Counted from the first letter of the stretch, positions 50,414 through 60,055 are shown. The stretch: DNA of 64,000 nucleotides from an uncultured Eubacteriales bacterium (GCA_900548855.1 URMF01000012.1:8640-72639), one strand, 5' to 3'. A program made the numbers and translations. Notes: generated by a model not told the origin, from the sequence alone.

Positions 50414-51292
50414 ATGGAGAAGCAAAATAGTCAATATTATCAATATGGAGTGGCCGAAACTGTAAAACGGTATCGTACGAAATTACATATTAATACATAT
50501 ATTTTTGTACTATTTGCGGTGGCAGAATTAGTGTGGATTTTAATACATGGAGTACATGATTTTGGGGCTTTGTGCCGTGAGTATTTATTTATAATTTGTC
50601 TTTTAGCGATATATCAGGTTACATATTATGCTCATTTTCCAAGGCTTACACAAATTTTGATGACAGATTGTGACCCCTATAAATTTTACGAAGTTTTAAG
50701 TAGATTGGATAAATATGATAGACGAGGAAAGGCGAAAAATACTCTGTTATTCTATAAGGCAGTATGTTGTTTTTATATGAATGAGCATACGGAGGAGGGT
50801 CTTTCATATCTTAAAAGTATCCATTTTAAAAAGAAAGTGCTTCCCCGTGAGGCGAAAGTATTATTACTTTTTTCGAGCTATGCCAGACTAAAAGACGACA
50901 GAGAAAGCTTTGATTTAGTAAAGAAAGATTTGGAGAGCCTTCCCCAAATTATTTCACATAGGAAAATGCAAAAAAAGGAATATGATGAGACATATATGTT
51001 TTTTCAAGAGGAAGAACTGATTTGGGATGGAGAGCATGAAAAAGCATATAAACTGATAAATGAGCTTCTTTCAAGAAAAATCTCCATGCTTAACCGGGTA
51101 AGTTTAAATATGCATTTGGCAAGGCTGGATATTAAGATGAATGAGAAAGTAAATGCAAAGATACATTTAGAATATGTAGTCGAGCATGGAAATACAATGT
51201 CTATTGTTGAGGAGGCAAAAGAATTGTTAGACCGTCAGTTTTATATAGACAGACAGAAGAACTTGGAGGAAAAAGATGCAGACAACATATAA
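50414..51292 (+). CDS. Hypothetical membrane protein
   Basis: 292 residues. Two transmembrane segments (about 28-75) precede a long helical cytosolic region that may form TPR-like repeats (KVLLLFSSYARLKDDRESFD and similar). The C-terminus is charged. No named family recognised. It overlaps the next gene by 17 bases. Confidence 0.65.
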   Translation: MEKQNSQYYQYGVAETVKRYRTKLHINTYIFVLFAVAELVWILIHGVHDFGALCREYLFIICLLAIYQVTYYAHFPRLTQILMTDCDPYKFYEVLSRLDKYDRRGKAKNTLLFYKAVCCFYMNEHTEEGLSYLKSIHFKKKVLPREAKVLLLFSSYARLKDDRESFDLVKKDLESLPQIISHRKMQKKEYDETYMFFQEEELIWDGEHEKAYKLINELLSRKISMLNRVSLNMHLARLDIKMNEKVNAKIHLEYVVEHGNTMSIVEEAKELLDRQFYIDRQKNLEEKDADNI

Positions 51293-51959
51293 CCGTTGCG
51301 TAAAAAATAAGGCACAGGAGAAATGTCAGACTAAAAAGTGTTTAACCTATAATAAATATAATTTGGCGAATATGCAAATGCCCTGTCCGTTTTACAGAAC
51401 AGATGATTGTGGTTTTTTGGGGAAATTGCAGGAGGTTAATGGAAAGAAGATTCGCAGGCAATATTTTGAAGGGATATGTTGGGGATATTGGATTGCTGTT
51501 ATATATATTGTGCTTTTTGTGACGTTTTGTTATATAAAAGTGGGTAGGGATGATTTTTCTTTAATGGAATTTGTAATATGTTTTTTTATGACACTTGTAT
51601 TCTGGATTTTTTTATGTATACTGCGATTATGCAACCGCTTTCTGATAGGCAGGTGTGTTTGTGTCATCAATGAGCAGGGAATTTACAGTAATCAGGGATT
51701 TCGAAACTGGAATGACATAAAGGAACTGGAATATCATATTGGCTCAAGAGGAAGGACTTACTATGACTGTTGTGCAGTTACTATCAGAGGGTATAAGAAA
51801 GAAATAATCATTCCACACGCACCAAGATACCTTCTAAAACTTGCAAAGAAATATAATTCTGACATCGATACTTTTTTGCGGAAAGAGGATAAGAGAGATA
51901 TTATTATAATAATATGTTTAGTGACAGCATTGCTGATTATATTTGGACTTTTGGTATAA
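51276..51959 (+). CDS. Hypothetical membrane protein with Cys-rich N-terminus
   Basis: 227 residues from the ATG at 51276 (GGAGG upstream). The N-terminal 50 residues contain five cysteines. Two central transmembrane helices (about 70-120), a small soluble domain (SNQGFRNWNDIKELEYHIG) and a C-terminal helix follow. Unknown function; probably cotranscribed with the previous gene. Confidence 0.62.
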   Translation: MQTTYNRCVKNKAQEKCQTKKCLTYNKYNLANMQMPCPFYRTDDCGFLGKLQEVNGKKIRRQYFEGICWGYWIAVIYIVLFVTFCYIKVGRDDFSLMEFVICFFMTLVFWIFLCILRLCNRFLIGRCVCVINEQGIYSNQGFRNWNDIKELEYHIGSRGRTYYDCCAVTIRGYKKEIIIPHAPRYLLKLAKKYNSDIDTFLRKEDKRDIIIIICLVTALLIIFGLLV

Positions 51960-52062
51960 GCAGAGGGGTGTTATTTTTTTCTTATGAGTGAAGACTATGT
52001 CCATATTAGTGAAGTAGGTTTTATGCAGGGTATCCTTCTTTTCTTTCTGTCAAAAATCAGGG

Positions 52063-52091
52063 TTGCATAACGCCTTATAACGAGTTATAAT
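52063..52091 (+). promoter_or_regulatory. Promoter of the riboflavin operon
   Basis: TTGCAT (52063-52068), 17-base spacer, TATAAT (52086-52091), just upstream of the FMN aptamer. Confidence 0.75.
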
Positions 52092-52107
52092 AACCTACGT
52101 AAAAGTG

Positions 52108-52268
52108 AATATATCTTCAGGGCGGGGTGCAAGTCCCCACCGGCGGTATTTGAAGGACAGGAGATGTATCAGAAGAATATCTCAAGCTTCTTAAGCCCGC
52201 GAGCCGCAAGGCAGGAACCAGTGAGATTCTGGTGCCGACAGTATAGTCTGGATGGAAGAAGAGTGGTA
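52108..52268 (+). ncRNA. FMN riboswitch (RFN element)
   Basis: Conserved core segments are visible in order: ATCTTCAGGGCGGGGTGCAA, CCCCACCGGCGGTA, AGCCCGCGAGCC, CAGTGAGATTCTGGTGCCGACAGT and the closing AGTCTGGATGGAAGAAGA. It controls the ribD operon. A hairpin at about 52271-52293 could serve as antiterminator, followed by the terminator at 52311-52338. Confidence 0.96.
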
Positions 52269-52310
52269 TTTGGATATTGTATTGCAATGTCCATAAGATT
52301 GTATTTATGG

Positions 52311-52338
52311 TCCTGAAGTATGTGCTTCAGGATTTTTT
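52311..52338 (+). terminator. Riboswitch terminator
   Basis: TCCTGAAG TATGTG CTTCAGGA plus T6, between the FMN aptamer and ribD, so transcriptional control is expected. Confidence 0.9.
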
Positions 52339-52413
52339 ATTTATATCACTGATACGACCGCCGCAGGCAGGGAAGCCGGTGGCACAGGATTTTATTTTTT
52401 AAGAGGTGGCAAA

Positions 52414-53541
52414 ATGGCAGATAATGAACAGTATATGTGCCGGGCTATCGAGCTTGCAAAGCTTGGTATCGGTAAAGTCAATCCCAATCCCTTAGTGGGT
52501 GCGGTGATTGTGAAAAATGGACAGATTATCAGTGAAGGTTACCATATGATATATGGGGACTTGCATGCAGAGCGGAATGCATTTAAGAATTTAAAAAATC
52601 CTGATGATGCTAACGGAGCGGAAATGTATGTAACCTTAGAGCCCTGTTGTCATCATGGCAAGCAGCCGCCCTGTACCGAAGCAATCATTGAACATGGTAT
52701 TTCCAAGGTGTATGTGGGTTCTAATGACCCCAATGAGTTGGTTGCCGGAAAAGGGATTCAGGTACTTCGGGATGCAGGGATTGAAGTGGTAACTGAATTT
52801 TTGAAAGAGGAATGCGATGCATTAAATCCGGTCTTTTTTCATTATATTACAACAAAAACCCCTTATGTGGTGATGAAATATGCCATGACTTTAGATGGTA
52901 AGATTGCAACGCGAACCGGACATTCCCAGTGGGTATCGGGGGAAGAATCCAGAAACCGTGTACAGCAGATGCGAAATGCATTAAAGGGGATTATGGTGGG
53001 AATCGGGACGGTATTAAATGATGACCCCAGATTAACCTGCCGGATAGATGGCGGACGTAATCCAATCCGCATTATCTGTGATTCCAAGCTGCGGATACCG
53101 TTATCCAGTAATGTGGTGATAACGGCAAAAGAAGCACCAACCATTTTGGCAACGATAGAACCTCATCCGGAATATAACCGTTTCTGGCATGAACAGAAAG
53201 ACGCACTGGAAAAGGAAGGTGTGGAGGTTTTAACAGTAAATGAATTAAACGGACAGCTTGATTTAAATGACTTGATGATAAAGCTTGGAGAAAAGCAGAT
53301 AGATGGAATTTTGCTGGAAGGCGGTTCTACGCTGAATTATGCGGCACTTAAGGCTGGGATTGTCAACCGTGTCGAAGCCTATGTGGCACCGAAGTTTTTT
53401 GGCGGGGCAGGATTTTATACCCCGGTTGGCGGCGAAGGGGTAGAGCTTGCCACAGAGGCTTTGGGATGTAAGCTTGTCTCTGTAGAACAGGTTGGAGAGG
53501 ATGTACTGTTAAGCTACGTGACTGGCAGTAGGAAATTATAA
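52414..53541 (+). CDS. ribD: Bifunctional diaminohydroxyphosphoribosylaminopyrimidine deaminase / reductase
   Basis: 375 residues. The N-terminal deaminase domain has the zinc motif HAERNAF and PCCHHGKQPPC. The C-terminal reductase domain (about 150-370) includes MTLDGKIATRTGHSQWV and LLEGGSTLNYAAL. It carries out steps two and three of riboflavin synthesis. It is first in the operon under the FMN riboswitch; the other rib genes lie 7 kb downstream. Confidence 0.95.
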   Translation: MADNEQYMCRAIELAKLGIGKVNPNPLVGAVIVKNGQIISEGYHMIYGDLHAERNAFKNLKNPDDANGAEMYVTLEPCCHHGKQPPCTEAIIEHGISKVYVGSNDPNELVAGKGIQVLRDAGIEVVTEFLKEECDALNPVFFHYITTKTPYVVMKYAMTLDGKIATRTGHSQWVSGEESRNRVQQMRNALKGIMVGIGTVLNDDPRLTCRIDGGRNPIRIICDSKLRIPLSSNVVITAKEAPTILATIEPHPEYNRFWHEQKDALEKEGVEVLTVNELNGQLDLNDLMIKLGEKQIDGILLEGGSTLNYAALKAGIVNRVEAYVAPKFFGGAGFYTPVGGEGVELATEALGCKLVSVEQVGEDVLLSYVTGSRKL

Positions 53542-53584
53542 TCAGAAGAAGGATTGGATGGAAACATGAAGGGTGGGAAAATTA

Positions 53585-54103
53585 ATGGATTATAAGCTTT
53601 GTGATGTAACATATCAAATAAGAGAAATAGAAGAGAGTGACTTAAACAATCTATTATTGGTGAAAAATGAGGTATCTGTACATACAGAACGGTTTCAACA
53701 GCAAAGGGACGGACATGCAGTCTATATAGGAGCATTTATAAATAACTGTGCGGTTGGTTATGTACTGCTGTCTTTAGACAATAAGGAGGATGTCATGCCA
53801 TACACCAATCATAATAAATGTGCAGATATGATTGATTTGCTTATTATGGAACCTTTGAGGAATTATGGAATCGGATCACAATTAATACTGGCATGTGAAG
53901 AGATTTGCAGGGGAAAGGGTATTTTATGTTTAGGACTTGATGTGAATCCAGAGGATAATCCCAAAGCGAAGGGATTATACGAAAAAATGGGTTATCATAC
54001 GGTTGGAGAATTGCATTTAGATGGTGTGTATGAATATACTGACCAACAGGGAAATAAAGGGAAATATGAGGACTGGTGTATAGATATGATAAAATTTTTA
54101 TGA
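53585..54103 (+). CDS. GNAT-family N-acetyltransferase
   Basis: About 172 residues from the ATG at 53585. Acetyl-CoA binding motif A appears as LLIMEPLRNYGIGSQLILACEE, then GLDVNPEDNPKAKGLYEKMGY, the usual GNAT C-terminal pattern. The substrate is unknown. It begins the block that separates ribD from ribE. Confidence 0.88.
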   Translation: MDYKLCDVTYQIREIEESDLNNLLLVKNEVSVHTERFQQQRDGHAVYIGAFINNCAVGYVLLSLDNKEDVMPYTNHNKCADMIDLLIMEPLRNYGIGSQLILACEEICRGKGILCLGLDVNPEDNPKAKGLYEKMGYHTVGELHLDGVYEYTDQQGNKGKYEDWCIDMIKFL

Positions 54104-54136
54104 TGGGCAGAGCCATATTTTATGAGGAGAAAATGA

Positions 54137-54937
54137 ATGCATAAAGAAAGTGGGATGAGCATGAACATAGAAGAATTATTTAAAGAACTGGCGGCAATAC
54201 CGGAAGTGGAAGCAATCGCCATGGGTGGTTCAAGAGCCGGGAGTGTCTATGATGAAAAATCAGATTATGATATCTATTTGTATTGCACTGATGATATTGA
54301 AGAAGCAGTAAGAAAAGAAATTTTATCCCGGTACTGTATGGTTATGGAAATTGGCAACCACTTCTGGGAATACGAGGATAACTGTACATTAAAAAATGGC
54401 ATCGACATTGATGTTCTGTACCGGAATCTGGAAGCATTTACCAGGGATTTAGCTTTGGTGGTGGAATCATATCAGGCACATAACGGTTACACGACCTGTA
54501 TGTGGCATAATCTGTTAAACAGTAAGATTATATATGATAAAAACGGCGATTTGGCAGCGGCAAAGGAGCGGTTTAACGTCCCATATCCGGAGCAGTTAAA
54601 GAAAAATATTATTGAGCGGAACAGGAAGCTTCTGCATACCGCAATGCCTGCTTATGATGGACAAATCGGAAAGGCGGTTGACAGAAAGGATATGGTCAGT
54701 ATAAACCACCGGGTGGCGGCATTTATGGAGTCCTATTTTGATATTCTTTTTGCAAAAAATGGTCTGACACATCCCGGTGAGAAAAGGCTGGTGCAGTTAA
54801 GCAGACAGCAGTGTGAGTGCCTGCCAGACCGGTTTGAAGAAAATATAAATAAGCTGTTTGCAGACTTGTTTTGTGATATGGATTGTGTGAAAGAGGATAT
54901 CTGTGAGATTGTCAGGGAGCTGGAAAAGATACTCTGA
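54137..54937 (+). CDS. Nucleotidyltransferase-fold protein (DUF4037-like)
   Basis: 266 residues. The nucleotidyltransferase motif MGGSRAGSVYDEKSDYDIYLY carries the GS and DxD residues, followed by a helical C-terminal region typical of DUF4037-containing proteins. The third acidic residue is plausible at GIDIDVLY. It could modify a small molecule or RNA; substrate unknown. GAGGAG precedes the ATG. Confidence 0.8.
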   Translation: MHKESGMSMNIEELFKELAAIPEVEAIAMGGSRAGSVYDEKSDYDIYLYCTDDIEEAVRKEILSRYCMVMEIGNHFWEYEDNCTLKNGIDIDVLYRNLEAFTRDLALVVESYQAHNGYTTCMWHNLLNSKIIYDKNGDLAAAKERFNVPYPEQLKKNIIERNRKLLHTAMPAYDGQIGKAVDRKDMVSINHRVAAFMESYFDILFAKNGLTHPGEKRLVQLSRQQCECLPDRFEENINKLFADLFCDMDCVKEDICEIVRELEKIL

Positions 54938-54995
54938 TGTTGGGAAGCGTGTGATTGGTGTATTTCCAGATATGAACATAAAAGGGAGGAAATGT

Positions 54996-55640
54996 ATGTA
55001 TCGATATATTTTATTTGATTTGGATGGAACATTGACGGACCCGGGAGTTGGTATTACCAATTCCGTAGCCTATGCACTGGAAAAATACAATATCATCGTG
55101 GAGGACAAAACGGAGCTATATAAGTTTATCGGACCTCCATTACAGGAATCCTTTCAGAAATTTTATGGTTTTTCGGAGAAACAAAGTCTGGAGGCGGTAG
55201 AATACTATAGAGAGTATTTTAGAGTAACAGGGATATATGAAAATGAAGTATATGACGGAATCGAAGAAATGCTGCTTTCCCTGAAGAAAGCAGGGAAGCA
55301 TATTCTTCTTGCAACGTCAAAGCCGGAGGAATTTGCTGAGAAGATTTTAGAGCATTTTCAGCTGGATAAATATTTTGATTATACAGCTGGAGCAGCAATG
55401 GATGGAACCCGCGTCAAAAAAGGTGAAATTATTCAGTATGCCATTGACCATTATCCGATTGAAAGGCTTTCGGAGGCTGTTATGGTAGGGGACAGAGAGC
55501 ATGATATAATCGGTGCCCGCCAGACAGGAATTGACTCGATTGGTGTTTTATACGGGTATGGAGATGATGAGGAATTGCGTAAAGCGGGAGCAACCTATAT
55601 AGCAAATGGAGTGGAGGAAATACTTCATTTAGTGGAATAA
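54996..55640 (+). CDS. HAD-family hydrolase (phosphoglycolate phosphatase-like)
   Basis: About 214 residues from the ATG at 54996 (GGGAGG upstream). Motif I ILFDLDGTLTDPG, motif II LLATSKPEE, motif III lysine VKKGEI and motif IV MVGDREHDIIGAR. The cap domain is of the helical type. Probably a small phosphatase of the Gph/PGP family. Confidence 0.9.
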   Translation: MYRYILFDLDGTLTDPGVGITNSVAYALEKYNIIVEDKTELYKFIGPPLQESFQKFYGFSEKQSLEAVEYYREYFRVTGIYENEVYDGIEEMLLSLKKAGKHILLATSKPEEFAEKILEHFQLDKYFDYTAGAAMDGTRVKKGEIIQYAIDHYPIERLSEAVMVGDREHDIIGARQTGIDSIGVLYGYGDDEELRKAGATYIANGVEEILHLVE

Positions 55641-55681
55641 TTTAAAACAGGTAAAATAGGAATTTGAAGTGGTATTTCAGT

Positions 55682-56278
55682 ATGAAAAAAAGAAAATTAA
55701 AATTTATTCTTTTTGGCACAGCTATATGCATAGTGGCTTATGTTCTAATCACAACAGTAAGTATCTGTATATATGCCGGTAAGGATGAAAAATGCAAGGC
55801 TGATGTTGCAATTATTCTTGGTGCCGGTGCGGCAGATGAAGGGGTATCGCCGGTATATAGAGAAAGAATCAATCATGGAATATGGTTATATGAAAATGGA
55901 TATGTTGAGGCGCTTATTGTCACAGGTGGTATAGGTGACGGAAATTCAAAGACAGATGCTTATATTGCTAAGGAATATGCAATAGAGCAGGGCATACCGG
56001 AAAAGGATATTTACATGGAAGAGCAATCAAAAATAACACAGGAAAATATTATGTATTCTAAAAAAATAATGCAAAGCTGTTCGTTTGATACAGCAATCGT
56101 TGTTTCTGACCCGCTTCATATGAAAAGAGCGATGCTGATGGCTGAGGATTATGGGATAGTGGCATATAGTTCGCCTACACCCACTTCAATGTATAGAAGC
56201 ATGAAGACCAGGATTCCTTTTTTATGTAGAGAAGAATTTTTTTATATTGGATATAGATTTTACAGGTTAGTCTGCTGA
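55682..56278 (+). CDS. YdcF/SanA-like membrane protein (DUF218)
   Basis: About 198 residues. One N-terminal transmembrane helix, then DUF218 with VAIILGAGAADEG, LIVTGGIGDG and VVSDPLHMKRA. SanA/YdcF-type proteins affect envelope permeability. Start at 55682 (MKKRKLKF) is preferred over the TTG at 55664, though ribosome binding sites are weak. Confidence 0.85.
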   Translation: MKKRKLKFILFGTAICIVAYVLITTVSICIYAGKDEKCKADVAIILGAGAADEGVSPVYRERINHGIWLYENGYVEALIVTGGIGDGNSKTDAYIAKEYAIEQGIPEKDIYMEEQSKITQENIMYSKKIMQSCSFDTAIVVSDPLHMKRAMLMAEDYGIVAYSSPTPTSMYRSMKTRIPFLCREEFFYIGYRFYRLVC

Positions 56279-56349
56279 TATGCAGTAGCTAAAATATAAT
56301 TGCCTAAGCGGTAGGCTGTATGGAAAAATGAAAGGGAGGAAACAGAATA

Positions 56350-56709
56350 ATGGACGATTTTGTAAAGGTATTTGTTACGGAAGATTGGATTCATGTGACA
56401 TTCTATATTGAGCATGAAAATATTCTGAGAATCGGTGACAAGATGAATGAAATCAATGAGGAAGCTTATATGAATGGCTATAACTGGGAGGCATTTTTAA
56501 ATTATTATCTAGAGAAAAATGCACCTGAACTGTTAGAGGGTATGGATTCTGACCCGGAGGCAGGATTGTATGCTGCATATTATGAAGTGTCACCAGAGAA
56601 TGAGGAAAAGGCTAAGAGGTTTGGTGAGATTATTGAATATCTGGTTAAGAATGAGGATGAATTATATCAGATTGTGCGTGAGCATGGCAATCAGATTGAA
56701 TGGGATTAA
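56350..56709 (+). CDS. Imm51-like immunity protein
   Basis: 119 residues, acidic. The segment YMNGYNWEAFLNYYLEKNAP and the SDPEAGLYAAYYE region match the Imm51 family found beside polymorphic toxins. No toxin gene is adjacent, so it may be an orphan immunity gene. Ribosome binding site aagggagg. Confidence 0.7.
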   Translation: MDDFVKVFVTEDWIHVTFYIEHENILRIGDKMNEINEEAYMNGYNWEAFLNYYLEKNAPELLEGMDSDPEAGLYAAYYEVSPENEEKAKRFGEIIEYLVKNEDELYQIVREHGNQIEWD

Positions 56710-56727
56710 GTTTAAGGAAGGAATATT

Positions 56728-57114
56728 ATGGAACTATCAGCATATATGAAAAGCGTCATTGATATGGACAGGTCATCGGTTGTTATCTGCAGCTTAGACC
56801 ATGAGATAATTTATATGAATCCTGCTGCAATTGTGCGCTATGAAAAGCGTGGCGGGGAGGATTTAATAGGAAAAAGTCTTTTGAACTGCCATAATGAAAA
56901 GTCAAAAGAGATAATAGAAAAGGTTGTAGCATGGTTTGGGCAGAGTATAGACAACAATATGATTTATACGTATTACAATGAGAAAGAGAACAAAGATGTC
57001 TATATGGTGGCATTGAGAGATGAGAATCAGACTCTGATTGGATATTATGAAAAGCATGAATATCGTGACAGGGAAAAGGCAGAATTATACGATTTTAGCA
57101 AATCCTTAATATAA
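56728..57114 (+). CDS. Single PAS-domain protein
   Basis: 128 residues covering one PAS fold: VVICSLDHEIIYMNPAAIVRYE, then GKSLLNCHNEKSKEIIEKVV and a C-terminal MVALRDENQTLIGYYE. It lacks an output domain, so it may sense a small ligand or redox state and act through a partner. About 220 bases to the next gene hold only a 12-codon ORF with a ribosome binding site. Confidence 0.82.
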   Translation: MELSAYMKSVIDMDRSSVVICSLDHEIIYMNPAAIVRYEKRGGEDLIGKSLLNCHNEKSKEIIEKVVAWFGQSIDNNMIYTYYNEKENKDVYMVALRDENQTLIGYYEKHEYRDREKAELYDFSKSLI

Positions 57115-57334
57115 GAAGAAATGATTGCAGATGGATTGAAGTTAAAATAGAAAAATCATGATAGTTGTAGGTGCAGGAAGTAGAAAATTTGGCATTTTAT
57201 AAGGAGGATAAATTGAAATTAGAGTTAATTAACTTGCACAAAAATGAATAAATGAAGAATTGATTTGATATTGACATAGGATTTGAACCGATAAATCGGA
57301 AGTTTGTATAAAGTTTTGGAGAGGAGACTTTTCT

Positions 57335-58180
57335 ATGAATAGTAATGTTTTGAAGAATGAAGACATAACAGAAAAAATAATTGCTTTTAACCTACGTCAG
57401 TCCTACCGTCCAAATTTGACAGAACGCGAGCTATATGATTGTACAAGAGGATGCTGGAGAATAAGCCGTGAAAACGCTCAGCAGTATGCATATGCTTTCA
57501 GTGTCAATGAAAACATTATAAAAGAGGTCTATAAAATTGAAAAGTGGCTGTCGGCAGAAGAACTTCATAGAGAAACTATTCCTTATGAGCAGAATGATAG
57601 TGGAAAATATGGGTTTGAAGGAAAAATTGCAGAGAAAGAAATACGAGATAAATACTTAGGAAAATCATTAGAAAATATATGTAAAAAGGGACAATATAGT
57701 TTCAAATATTTGCCTGTACACGATAAAAATAATGACGAAATAATCGAAGAAACACAAAAAATAGAAGAAAAAATTAATTCTTTAAATTTAGATGGTGCAT
57801 CACAAAAAGCAATTGTAAATGTCAGGGTTAATCAAGGAAGATTTAGGGATTTATTGCTAAAGAGATATAACAAATGTTGTCTTTCTCTGTGCGGTGTGAA
57901 AGACCATGCACTATTGATAGCGAGTCATATCAAACCTTGGGCAGAAAGTGAATCAAAAGAAAAATTACATGTTGATAATGGTTTTTTGATGTGTCCTAAC
58001 CATGACAGATTATTTGATAAAGGTTATATTACTTTCGATGATGATGGTAAGATTATCATTTCTGACAAATTAAAAACTGATTGGGTATATCTTAATGTCG
58101 ACAGTAGAATGCATATAGAATTGACTGATGGTAATAAAAAGTATTTGAAATTTCATCGAGAAAATGTTTTTAATAAATAA
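57335..58180 (+). CDS. HNH endonuclease domain protein
   Basis: 281 residues. The C-terminal HNH domain (about 180-270) reads ASHIKPWAESESKEKLH, then DNGFLMCPNHDRLFDKGYITF, the pattern of restriction-type HNH_2 nucleases. The N-terminal ~100 residues (LTERELYDCTRGCWRISREN) resemble the small-ligand or DNA-binding region often fused to such nucleases. No methyltransferase lies nearby. It may act as a type IV-like defence nuclease (inference). Confidence 0.85.
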   Translation: MNSNVLKNEDITEKIIAFNLRQSYRPNLTERELYDCTRGCWRISRENAQQYAYAFSVNENIIKEVYKIEKWLSAEELHRETIPYEQNDSGKYGFEGKIAEKEIRDKYLGKSLENICKKGQYSFKYLPVHDKNNDEIIEETQKIEEKINSLNLDGASQKAIVNVRVNQGRFRDLLLKRYNKCCLSLCGVKDHALLIASHIKPWAESESKEKLHVDNGFLMCPNHDRLFDKGYITFDDDGKIIISDKLKTDWVYLNVDSRMHIELTDGNKKYLKFHRENVFNK

Positions 58181-58209
58181 AAATTCGGAGTTGTGAGGGA
58201 GGACTTTAA

Positions 58210-58560
58210 ATGACAGCAGAAGAAGTTTTTAGTGATTTATACGACAAATATGGTGAGGGTTTTAATTGGTATATGGTTCCATTATCACAGTCAAATGGAA
58301 CTTTTGTTGAGGAATTGAAAAAAGAAATTGGAAAAGACCATTTCCTATATCATAAAAAAATTTGGGCTGTCGCAAAGTGTGAATCAAATGATGATGTGTT
58401 ATATGTTACAGGAAGTGGGGCGGGAACAGATGCTTACTACATTTTTCATTTAACCTATTCTAAACAGAATCAAAATGGATTCCCTAAATATGAAGAATTT
58501 GTAGACATATATGCAGTAAAAGAATTTATTGAACAGTCATATATTGAGAATTATATGTAG
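58210..58560 (+). CDS. Hypothetical protein downstream of the HNH nuclease
   Basis: 116 residues (MTAEEVFSDLYDKYGEGFNW and onward), soluble, with a mixed alpha/beta pattern and no recognised family. It starts 29 bases after the nuclease with a strong gggagga ribosome binding site, so a functional link is plausible. Confidence 0.65.
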   Translation: MTAEEVFSDLYDKYGEGFNWYMVPLSQSNGTFVEELKKEIGKDHFLYHKKIWAVAKCESNDDVLYVTGSGAGTDAYYIFHLTYSKQNQNGFPKYEEFVDIYAVKEFIEQSYIENYM

Positions 58561-58766
58561 GGAAATATGTTTGAAAATTGAATAGCTACATTGACATATT
58601 TTGCAGACTTGGGGCGGTTATTTTTGTTGCCAAGCACCCGGAGGAAGCTGCCGGTGGCAGGTTCTGTAGGTGTCTTGCTATTTCTACCAATCGAATAGCC
58701 AAGACTGAAGCAAGCAATGCATAAGCTGATAACAGTTATTAATCCTTCGATGGTGAGAATAAGCAA
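58551..58766 (-). CDS. Small hydrophobic peptide, type I toxin / holin-like candidate
   Basis: 71 residues from a TTG at 58766 with aaaggagga upstream. MLILTIEGLITVISLCIACF and then SLGYSIGRN form one transmembrane helix, and the hydrophilic tail ends PKSAKYVNVAIQF. The 5' leader has a CGGAGG/CCTCCG hairpin (about 58800-58830), the kind of structured leader seen on Gram-positive type I toxins. Orientation is opposite to all neighbours and it overlaps the preceding gene's stop by 10 bases. An antisense RNA has not been identified. Confidence 0.5.
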   Translation of the reverse strand: MLILTIEGLITVISLCIACFSLGYSIGRNSKTPTEPATGSFLRVLGNKNNRPKSAKYVNVAIQFSNIFPYI

Positions 58767-58931
58767 AATCCTCCTTTTTATAGTTTTCTGTAAGCAGATT
58801 TCTATGTAATCGGAGGTCACAGTCCTCCGTAGAAGACTAACCGCCTACCGTGTGGGGTAGCACAAAATCATTATATCAAACATATGTTCTTAAAGCAAGG
58901 GGATTTACAGGGATGAAAGAAGTATAAAATT

Positions 58932-60035
58932 ATGAAAAGGGAACTTAAAAAAATTATGTTTATTGTGTTTATTATAATTATCTCTGCTATTGCACTTTCT
59001 GTAATTTCGGTTTTGGCTTTGCGCCTGATAAACAGCAATAAAAACAAGATTAATACAGAAAATGGCATTCAGGAATCTACATACATAGATATTGGAGGAA
59101 TGAAACAATACATTCAAATACGAGGAGAAAACACCGAAAATCCCGTTATGATTTTCGTTCACGGTGGCCCGGCAAGTCCTATGGGATATGTTTCTGCTTA
59201 TTATCAGAGGGAGCTCGAATCAGAACTTACTATTATCAATTATGACCAGCGTGGATGCGGCAGGACTTATTATGCCAATGATTGTGATGCAAAATCTGAC
59301 ATAGATTTGCTTGTTAATGACCTTAATGCAATCGTTGAATATGCAAAAAAACGCTTTGGCAAGGATAAAGTAATTATTGCAGGACATTCCTGGGGAACTG
59401 TAATCGGCAGTATCTATGTGCAGAAATATCCTGAAAATGTAAGTTGCTATATCGGTATCAGTCAGATTACAAATCTTTATGAAAACAAACTGAACGTTGC
59501 ACGAGTGGCTCTTGAAAAGGATGAAATCAAAGGAACAGAAGATGAGCAGAGACTTACGGAACTTATCAAAAGAATGAATCAAGTGAAAGACTATGATGAT
59601 ATGTCGCTTGAAGACCTTGGTCAGCTTGTTTCTGTCACATCAAAATATATTGCTTGTGAAGGTGAAATGTCTGGGTTTTCTCAGATGATTACAGGCATTA
59701 CTTCTCCTAATATGAATTTTGATGATATGAAATGGTTTATGTTACAAATGGATACAGAAAAATTCTTTGCTCAAAATAAAGAAATAATGGAGTATGCTTT
59801 CTTTGGCTTTGATATTGATATCTTTTCAAAAACCTATAATGTGCCTGTATATTATCTTGCTGGCACAGGTGATTACGCTGTTTGTCAGAAAGATGCCCAG
59901 GTTTATTATGAAAATATTGAAGCACCTGATAAAGCCTTTTATTGGGTTGAAAATGCAGGTCACAGCATGTTTATGGATAATCCGAAAATGTATAGTGATA
60001 TAATTAAAAATATTTTATCCAAAATGGATGATTGA
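58932..60035 (+). CDS. Membrane-anchored alpha/beta hydrolase (proline iminopeptidase-like)
   Basis: 367 residues. N-terminal signal anchor, then MIFVHGGPASPMGYVS (oxyanion HGGP), nucleophile elbow AGHSWGTVIGS and catalytic His in VENAGHSMFMDNP. It resembles S33 prolyl aminopeptidases, but substrate is uncertain. The ribosome binding site is weak. Confidence 0.85.
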   Translation: MKRELKKIMFIVFIIIISAIALSVISVLALRLINSNKNKINTENGIQESTYIDIGGMKQYIQIRGENTENPVMIFVHGGPASPMGYVSAYYQRELESELTIINYDQRGCGRTYYANDCDAKSDIDLLVNDLNAIVEYAKKRFGKDKVIIAGHSWGTVIGSIYVQKYPENVSCYIGISQITNLYENKLNVARVALEKDEIKGTEDEQRLTELIKRMNQVKDYDDMSLEDLGQLVSVTSKYIACEGEMSGFSQMITGITSPNMNFDDMKWFMLQMDTEKFFAQNKEIMEYAFFGFDIDIFSKTYNVPVYYLAGTGDYAVCQKDAQVYYENIEAPDKAFYWVENAGHSMFMDNPKMYSDIIKNILSKMDD

Positions 60036-60055
60036 TTTCTACAAGGAGGACACCT

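Noticed and set aside
57208..57252. Twelve-codon ORF with ribosome binding site before the HNH gene
   Set aside because: Too short to support. It may be the truncated start of a lost gene, but nothing downstream continues it.
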